Shown in pieces: positions 27,459-33,560 of a stretch of 33,560 bases of DNA. The notes below the pieces were generated by a model. It did not search any database. It worked only from the letters and a program-made list of their open reading frames with translations, and was not told the DNA's origin. Positions within the stretch are counted from its first letter, which is position 1. The number at the start of each line of letters is the position of its first letter. Made by a program: the position numbers and the translations under genes. Source of the DNA: Proteromonas lacertae (taxonomy: Eukaryota; Sar; Bigyra; Opalinata; Proteromonadidae). The stretch lies in assembly GCA_002245135.1 (NCBI GenBank), contig NGBS01000341.1, forward strand, positions 1 through 33,560, written 5' to 3'.

Positions 27459-27935
27459 TCAATCATACATATGAATAAGTGATTTGCATAATTTTTTATG
27501 TTCTTTGCATATTTGTACGAAAAGCTTTCCTATAGCATTTAAATTATCTTCTTTATAAATATAAATAGTTTTATTTTTTTGAATAACTTGTATTGCCTTA
27601 TTAATTAAAGTCAAAATATATGTATAATTCAATCCTTCCATTCTTTTTTCTGGGGAGTAGTAAATTGCTTTAATATGTGGGCTTCCTTCTAATATATATT
27701 GTTCTAAATATTGCGGACATCCAAAATGTATATGTCCCAAATGTATAACAACTCCACGATCTGATATAAAAGGAAAATTAAGTAAACCAGTACCAGGGCC
27801 GCTTATGTAAATATGTATTTTACTCATTATCTTTAGCTGCTCATAAAAAGACGAAGTATTTCTATAATCAATGTATATAAATCATCCCATAATGTATGGC
27901 CATAATTACTTGCATATAACCAATCATTTACCAAA
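27459..27935 (-). pseudogene. GT61-like glycosyltransferase remnant, internally deleted
   Basis: On the minus strand, just after the FUT8-like gene ends, one frame reads LVNDWLYASNYGHTLWDDLY then TLIIEILRLF, the GT61/DUF563 opening motif (family: N-GH-L-DEL-PL). About 20 bp after this frame stops, another gives HIYISGPGTGLLNFPFISDR followed by GVVIHLG and a C-terminal tail to 27459, matching the family's closing motif (GPHGAGL-N--F---G---IE). Roughly the middle half of the domain is missing. The first frame overlaps the last codons of the FUT8-like gene, suggesting a recombination junction. Confidence 0.65.
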
Positions 27936-29273
27936 ATTCATTCTTTTCATATGAATGATTAGAAAATTCAATTTCTCCATTTTCAAAATATATTGAATTT
28001 GCAGATAATCCCACTGTGCTTCTTAATTCATCAATTATTCTAACAACATTACTTTTACGTGTACCACTATATCCGCTACAATACAATGCTGCCTTTATAT
28101 CCGTGATAAAATTTAATGTCATTTCAGCTCCTCTTCTCATATTTTCTGATAAGTTGTCATTTTTTCTTGGAAATTTATGATAATATAATTTAAAATTTTT
28201 CATTATTCTAAAATAATTAATTACATTAGGATCATCAGTTGATAAATATATTGGAATATCAAATCCTCTAATTCTTTTATAAATTAAATAAGATGGTATA
28301 TAGTCTTTAGCTTCTAATAAAGTCATCTCTTTATACTTATCTCCATGTCTAACCCATATATTAAAACATCCTTTTACCAATTTTCTTCCTAATGAATGTA
28401 TTAGCATTTTATTAGTTTCAATATTAGTTTTTTCATTTAGTCTAAATATAAAAGTAGTGGCTTGAATTCTATAATAATGAAGCATTTTATGTTTATCTAT
28501 AGGCGATCGTTTAATAATTTTCTATAATCTTGTACATTACTAATATAAAGATATTTCTCTTTTTGACTGAAGTTTGTAAATCTATTAGAACTTTGAATTT
28601 CAGTTTGTGATAAACTACAGTTTGTCATTTGTTCAATGAAACATAACCAATTTCTTTGTTTACTACAAAATCTTCCATATGCTTTAGCTGTGTTATAAAA
28701 TGGATCTAAAATAGCTATTCTGTTTGTTACAATTGCTAATGATAAATAAGATGTTATAACATGTATTTCAGAACCATGTCCAGAGGAATAACCTTTTATT
28801 ATTAAAAATTTCTTATTATTGCAATCAGAAGGATGTTGATAATTATATAAATAATTTTGTATTTCATATGTATGACTGATTACATTATTATAATTATTCT
28901 TATTTGGTGGTTTAAATCTCAAATAGGATTTGTCGGGAAATTTTCCATTTATAGATATATATTTTATATTTTGTATAGAAGAGTACAATCTATGATAGTA
29001 ACATGTATTGTTAATAATGAAAAAACCCATCTCTTTAAAAAAACAACAAATATATTTAGTATTATTTTTATATAAATTGTACCAAAGATCCTTTCCTAAT
29101 TTATATGTTGTATTCACATAATTATTATTTGTAATATATTTACTACAACAACAGTTTTTGGTAAAGTTATATGATTTATATGAAAAATAACCAAAATATG
29201 TAAAATATATTTTATAGCATAATATAATAAATATAATAATCACAGTATAATTCAATAAAATTCTACTTTTCAT
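27928..29273 (-). pseudogene. Divergent FUT8-like (GT23) alpha-1,6-fucosyltransferase, with one frame change
   Basis: Membrane segment about residues 8-24, then a stem with many Cys and Asn. The catalytic part starts at KKFLIIKGYSSGHGSEIHVI (154-173), matching FUT8's glycine-rich C-I-KGCGYGCQLHHV. After a one-base frame change near 28490-28500 it continues with YYRIQATTFIFRLN, CFNIWVRHGDKYKE (FUT8: IGVHVRRTDKV), IYLSTDDPNVINYF (FUT8: VYLATDDP) and GTRKSNVVRIIDELRSTVG. These are the three GT23 donor-site blocks in order; DDP is especially telling. It lacks FUT8's C-terminal SH3 domain. FUT8 adds alpha-1,6 fucose to the N-glycan core in the Golgi; the substrate here is inferred. The frame break makes it a pseudogene unless it is a read error. 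Confidence 0.75.
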
Positions 29274-29565
29274 TTTGTAAGAAACAAATTTTCATAGTTG
29301 TTTGGTGAAGCAAAATACTCAAAAATGACAAAGAATTATAGATATGACCAAACAACTCTATTATTGAAACAATTTATATTATGATTAAATCATAAAATAT
29401 AAATTTGTTAATTGTAAATATAACGAATATACTTCATTATTCTAAAAAGCATTTCCTATAAGTTGGGTAAAACAACAACTTGGGTAAGTTAAAGAACTTA
29501 TACCATAAAGGTATAAGTAAATGCAAAGTAAATGAAATAGACTATGAAGTTCCTATACTATATAG
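29274..29565. other. Intergenic stretch
   Basis: About 290 bp between the FUT8-like gene start and the hAT element. CTTGGGTAA and TATAAGTTGGGTAA near 29459-29487 form a small repeat; otherwise nothing. Confidence 0.4.
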
Positions 29566-30651
29566 CAGGGTTGTATTTATTGGTTACCGACGGAGATAGG
29601 TCAAAACCTATAGGTTTTGCCTTGACCGTCGGTCGGTCAAGCCATACAAGCCGTATATTATAAAATCTATTTTAATTCATTATATACTAATTTTCCCTTC
29701 ATAAAAACTATCTTATAATATATTTTAATACTTGATTCATATATTTTCAATTCAATTAAATAATTTTTAACTTTTTATAAAGAATTACAATTTAATACTC
29801 AACAATAATTAGGTATTTTATATAATTATGTTCTAATTTATTTCTACTAATCATTAGTTTCATTTGTAATCTATCACATGATAAATTTGATTTGGATAAG
29901 TTACTTATTTGTCCAGCCTAGGAAAATATTCTTTCTGGCTCTGAAGATGTTGCTAGACTGTTTAAACTGTTCTTGGCAAGTATGTATACCCTAGGAAACT
30001 TGGACTTTAATGATAGCCAGATATTTCCAATGGTTTCAGAGGTGCTGTAATGAATATTATATTGCAAATATTCTTGTACTTCATTTGGCATAATTAATCT
30101 CTTTCTTTTTACTGCAAATGCATTTATCAAGTCTTTTTATCTTTAACATATTATACCAAAAGGTTTTGTAAAAGTTAAAATTAAGATGTATAAGCATATT
30201 TGCCTCTTTTAAGGCAATAACTTCACGAGCCGCTCCAATTGGTAAAACTATACTCCTAGAATATATAATGATAGATTATATTAGATACATTTATGATAAT
30301 TTTAAGAAATGATTAATGTCAAGCTAAAAGTTTGCCATTTTTTCTTTCAAATTTTTATAATCATTTTATACTTTATATTACATATATAACACAATAGTAT
30401 AACTCATTGGTAAGGTTAGATTCAATTATGAAGAAAGAAAAAAGCGCATCGACCGACGGTTAATTCGGTATTTTATAGAATGATATATAGAGCTTGAATT
30501 CAATATGTACAGTTAGATAATATTATTAATATCACATGTTTAGGAGGAGGTCAGCTAATAGTTACTACAGCCTGGTGTCGGTCAACATTTGTTTATTGAC
30601 CTACGACCGATCGGTTTTCTCCGTCGGTCATGACCGATTTATACAACCCTG
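29566..30651 (-). mobile_element. hAT-family DNA transposon, deleted copy with intact ends
   Basis: 1086 bp. Ends CAGGGTTGTAT (29566) and ATACAACCCTG (30651) are 11-bp terminal inverted repeats of hAT form. The 8-bp target duplication CTATATAG at 29558-29565 and 30652-30659 is exact, so the boundaries are firm. Subterminal copies of GACCGAC/GTCGGTC words (near 29590, 29625, 30450, 30575 and 30630) are probable transposase sites. It carries only the C-terminal end of a transposase. Confidence 0.93.
29918..30130 (-). pseudogene. hAT transposase C-terminal dimerisation domain (remnant)
   Basis: Reads PNEVQEYLQYNIHYSTSE, then IWLSLKSKFPRVYILAKNSL and NSLATSSEPERIFS. This is the hATC signature (W---KS-FP-L--LA---L---A-S---ERIFS). 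The catalytic part is missing, so the copy cannot move itself but could be mobilised through its ends. Confidence 0.85.
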
Positions 30652-30720
30652 CTATATAGTATATATATAGGACTTTGACCTTAACTACTCATTATCAAGT
30701 TACACAACTATTCATTATAC

Positions 30721-30850
30721 AGGATTCTTCCTACAGAACTATCACCTACGAATATAAGAAGTGCTAGTTACCTCACTATGATGAATATAAGAAGGTTCTG
30801 ATGTCTCTTTGCTAAGCTGTTGAACTTGTACAGGCTTTCAATGGAATCTA
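30721..30850 (-). repeat. Dispersed repeat A, copy 5 (diverged)
   Basis: Matches 9060-9180 in order: AGAAGTG-TAGTTACCTC--- GTGATGA, a region ending TCTCTTTGCTA-GCTG, then CTTGTA-AGGCTTT. Diverged and noncoding. It sits between the hAT element and the epimerase/GT pseudogene. Confidence 0.6.
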
Positions 30851-30939
30851 AGGAGCTTCATAAAGGTAAGTAACAATGGCCTTATAACTCTCCTAGGTAA
30901 TTCATAGGTAAAAATGAGACTGCTATAGGAAGATATGTT

Positions 30940-32436
30940 TTATTGAAAATTATCATTTGGTAAACGGAGATTGAATAGGAATGATCCTAAAACCAAGTAC
31001 CTAATAGTCATTCTCTCAATATGAAGATCATCACATGCACATATTTCTCCAATAGAGTAAAAGGTAATATTAGTACACTTAGGAGTTGCAGTTCTAATTC
31101 CTAAAAAAGTAAATAATACAACGCTAATCCATATATCTTCGCATGTATCAAAAAATGGTGGAGGATGATTCCATAATACTTTTAACCATTCTATTTTACC
31201 TCCCCATATATGTCCTCCAAAATCATACTCTATATGTGTGTTATACAATATTGGTATTCCTTTTAGTTTACTGAATGAAATTACTTTATAATTTCCATTT
31301 TTATCTATTAATCTTCCATTTCATGTTGCTAAATATCCTTTTTCTACTAATTCAAGCATATTTTGAAAGTACATATTTCCCCACCTAATATCATCATCAA
31401 TAATGAAAAAAAAATGAATAATCATTCACATTAAATAGTAAAGGCACTAAGAATCTAGCAAAATATCCTGTTTCTATTGTAGAATGTATATAATGTATAT
31501 ATATATTCTGTTTTGCAGAGGTATAATTAGAATAATCAACACTATTGATATGATTTCCATTTTGATAAATCACTATCAAAATATTATAATTCTTTAAATA
31601 CTTTTGTTTTAATATCAATTCCAATTGCCAACAGTAATTCATTCTTTTCCATACTGTAATGACATATATAATGTCATACACTTTTTTCATTGAATTACAT
31701 TTTGAAGTATAATAATTTAGTTTATAAGGAATTTTATTAATTAATATTTTGACAATCATACTACTAGTATTTCCTTTACCATATATTGCTGTGGAAGTGA
31801 TTAAATTATCACATTGTTCATTTTTTATAACGCATTTAATATTTGAATATATGTTTTCACTCTTTATGCCTATTAATTTTGCTGCTCCATAGTAAACAGC
31901 TTCGTATCTTTCTGTATTCTCTCTCAGTATTAATAACTTCTTCCCTAGGCTTACTGCTTCCTCTTGAATTCCTCCCGAATTAGTAACTACTAACGTAGAT
32001 ATATTAATAAGATGAATTATTTCAGAATATGATAAGGGGTTAAACAATTTTAATCTATTCAAATGCTTGTATTGAATATCTTCAATAACTTTTGACTTAA
32101 TCATCATAAGGTATAAATTCATAGGAATTACTTGTAAAATTGCTTGAATTACATATGGATTTGGATGAATTGGATATAACACTATTGTATCATTATTTTC
32201 TTTAACAATTCTAATAATTGTTTTTAATATATCATAATAATAGTGTTTATTTTCTCTTCTATGCATAGTGAAGAGTATAATATTTTTATAATCAGTCACA
32301 TAAATTCTATTTTATAATACAGTGAATCAATTACTGTATTTCCCACTAAATATATTTCAGAAGAAGATAAACAATCTTTATTCAAATTTTGTACATTAAA
32401 TATAGTAGCTGCAAAATGATATGAAGATATCTTATT
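30940..32436 (-). pseudogene. UDP-GlcNAc 2-epimerase fused to a GT-A-like domain, broken
   Basis: On the minus strand, first part: SSYHFAATIFNVQNLNKD and IYLVGNTVIDSL (WecB: FAPT---NL---GN-V-D), then, after a frame change near 32305, NIILFTMHRRENK, VLYPIHPNPYVIQ, TLVVTNSGGIQEEAVSLGKK and LRENTERYEAVYYGAAKLIG: the C-terminal half of a bacterial WecB-like UDP-N-acetylglucosamine 2-epimerase, which makes UDP-ManNAc. The same open frame (31397-32299) runs on through KVYDIIYVITVWKRMNYCW into a second domain, so this is a true fusion. That domain has a GYFARF block and, after a second frame change in an A9/T9 run at 31406-31414, an IIDDDIRWGN metal-site motif, then NGRLIDKNG and CEDIWISVVLF (a catalytic EDIW-like site). 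One in-frame TGA lies at 31321-31323. The N-terminal half of the epimerase is missing beyond 32436. Confidence 0.75.
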
Positions 32437-32997
32437 TCAAATAATAATGTTCCAATCCATGTATATTTAAGAGAATATAATGCAATTGTTAAAAATATGA
32501 AAATAATCAAGAGAATGTTAGATTATTTTAATAACATTAAACTAATTATTATAGGATATTATTTAACAAGAGAAATAGCAGAACCTTCATATTTTAATAA
32601 TTATATAGATTTGTTGTTGAATTATACTGACTTAGTTTACATAGTTCAGGATACTTCCACTTCTCTAAAAATCCTTATGAATGTATTACAATTAAAAAAA
32701 TTGCAAATTCATGTTATGGAATTATAGGTAAATGCATCTGTTTATAAGTTACCAATTATAAACAATGAAAGAATATCTTATATAGATATGAATAAGTATA
32801 TCTGCTCTAATAGTCGTTGTAGTTATGCTATTGAAGGTTGTCCAGTTTATTCAGATAGACATCATTTGAAAATTCAATTTGCATCTAAATTGAAGAATGA
32901 ATTTTTAAAACAATTTAAAATAATTAATCAAAATCATAATTACTTAAGTAATAATGAATGGTACAAGTGTAATGATATATATAAACAATTCAATTAA
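32437..32997 (+). pseudogene. SGNH-domain O-acyltransferase fragment (C-terminal)
   Basis: A frame from about 32440 with VPIHVYLREYNAIVKNMKII and FNNIKLIIIGYYLTREIA, interrupted by TAG at 32725, then CSNSRCSYAIEGCPVYSDRH HLKIQFASKLK to 32997. The final block (C-xx-C...G-P-Y-D--HL----A) is the SGNH/hydrolase tail of OafA-type O-acyltransferases, where the Asp and His of YSDRHHL complete the active site. The membrane acyltransferase domain and the SGNH GDS block are missing. Such enzymes O-acetylate surface sugars. It meets the epimerase fragment head to head at about 32436, so it is probably a recombination product. Confidence 0.65.
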
Positions 32998-33133
32998 AAT
33001 TGCTAATATATATATTACATATAAATAACACATATAAAGCTATTACACATATAATTGCTTCAAGGACTTATCCTTTACTGGATTAGTTAAACATTGTAAT
33101 AAGAATTTCTCTCAATCTATTTATATTAAGTAA
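32998..33133. other. Intergenic stretch
   Basis: AT-rich spacer, nothing recognised. Confidence 0.4.
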
Positions 33134-33560
33134 ATGTATAATTATAATATAATAATATTTGTGCTATTTATGTATATAATATTTACAAAGAGTGATAGTA
33201 TTTACAATATATCAATAATAGAAAAGATAAATAGCAATACTAGTTTTAAACATATAAGGAAGTATATTGATAGTTATATTGTGATATATAATGTAAAGAA
33301 TAGAAATAAGATGAAAATTAAAAGAACATATATTACATTGAAACAAATGAAATATATGATGATATTCTATTTTAATTCCTTATACAATATAATAGTGAAA
33401 TCAAAAATAATAACTATTGTAGTGAAGATATGAAATATAAAATGAAGATAGAATTATTTAATAGAATTGATAAATCAAGAATAAGTAATGGATGTATGTA
33501 TTTTAATATTTCATATCTTAATATCTACATATACATACAAATATTTTTAGAAATTGTAAG
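33134..33560 (+). CDS. Type II membrane protein, 5' part (possible GT), runs off the window
   Basis: The ATG at 33134 begins a frame with a short tail and membrane segment (about residues 4-18), the same build as the neighbouring GT genes, then a lysine-rich lumenal part. The frame ends at 33433, but an adjacent frame stays open to the window end (NNYCSEDMKYKMKIELFNR, ... SNGCMYFN), so there is either an intron, one frame change, or a short protein. No catalytic motif is reached. Likely another surface-glycan enzyme, by context only. Confidence 0.4.

Noticed and set aside
28857-29075. Plus-strand 72-residue frame
   Set aside because: Antisense to the stem region of the FUT8-like gene.
464-33560. 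Genome-wide reassigned code (UAR=Gln, UGA=Trp)
   Set aside because: About ten intact GT or MT genes have no in-frame TAA, TAG or TGA, and the 21139 and 22182 genes would be fused through three TAA codons across a new membrane anchor. Kept only as a question for the HYDIN fragment.
1-33560. CRISPR array or bacterial operon features
   Set aside because: No spaced direct repeats of that kind; telomere, intron and transposon types show a eukaryotic chromosome.

Overview
This is the left end of a eukaryotic chromosome. It opens with about 463 bp of (CCCTAA)n telomere and continues into a very AT-rich subtelomere that is crowded with genes, pseudogenes and transposons. The host is eukaryotic: TTAGGG-type telomere, at least one convincing 26-nt GT-AG intron, HYDIN homology, Golgi-style type II membrane glycosyltransferases, and Tc1/mariner, hAT and Mutator-like elements. 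HYDIN is an axonemal central-pair protein, so the host or its recent ancestor probably made cilia or flagella. I cannot name the lineage.

Layout. 1-463 telomere. 464-1087 glycosyltransferase (GT) gene cut by the telomere. 1088-2270 gene debris and a GC-richer block of unknown origin. 2271-3170 HYDIN fragment. About 3171-5770 fossil of an integrase plus cysteine-protease element (Polinton/Maverick or Ginger type). 5770-9300 mostly non-genic: a 21-bp hairpin, dispersed repeats, a DUF3431-like fragment. 9299-13156 FkbM methyltransferase, fucosyltransferase-like gene, second FkbM gene. 13257-16110 unknown GC-rich ORF, Mutator-like remnant, repeats. 16114-24162 the best-preserved block: GT92, GT77-like, DUF1647-like GT, another GT-A enzyme, fucosyltransferase-like gene with a tiny intron, GT31, and a GT of unknown family. 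24633-26600 repeat, Tc1/mariner element with about 207-bp terminal inverted repeats, foldback repeat. 26758-29273 broken GT paralogue, GT61-like remnant and FUT8-like (GT23) gene. 29566-30651 hAT element with a perfect 8-bp target duplication. 30940-33560 broken UDP-GlcNAc 2-epimerase/GT fusion, SGNH O-acyltransferase fragment, and a partial membrane-protein ORF running off the window.

How it fits together. Nearly all host genes have a short N-terminal tail, one membrane segment and a lumenal catalytic domain, as Golgi glycan-building enzymes do. They cover many families (sugar transferases, FkbM O-methyltransferases, an O-acyltransferase, a nucleotide-sugar epimerase), mostly one copy each, with broken copies between. 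This looks like a subtelomeric reservoir of surface-glycan enzymes that turns over by recombination, transposition and telomere loss. Several genes carry one frame change, often beside a homopolymer; whether these are true pseudogenes or read errors cannot be told from the sequence alone.
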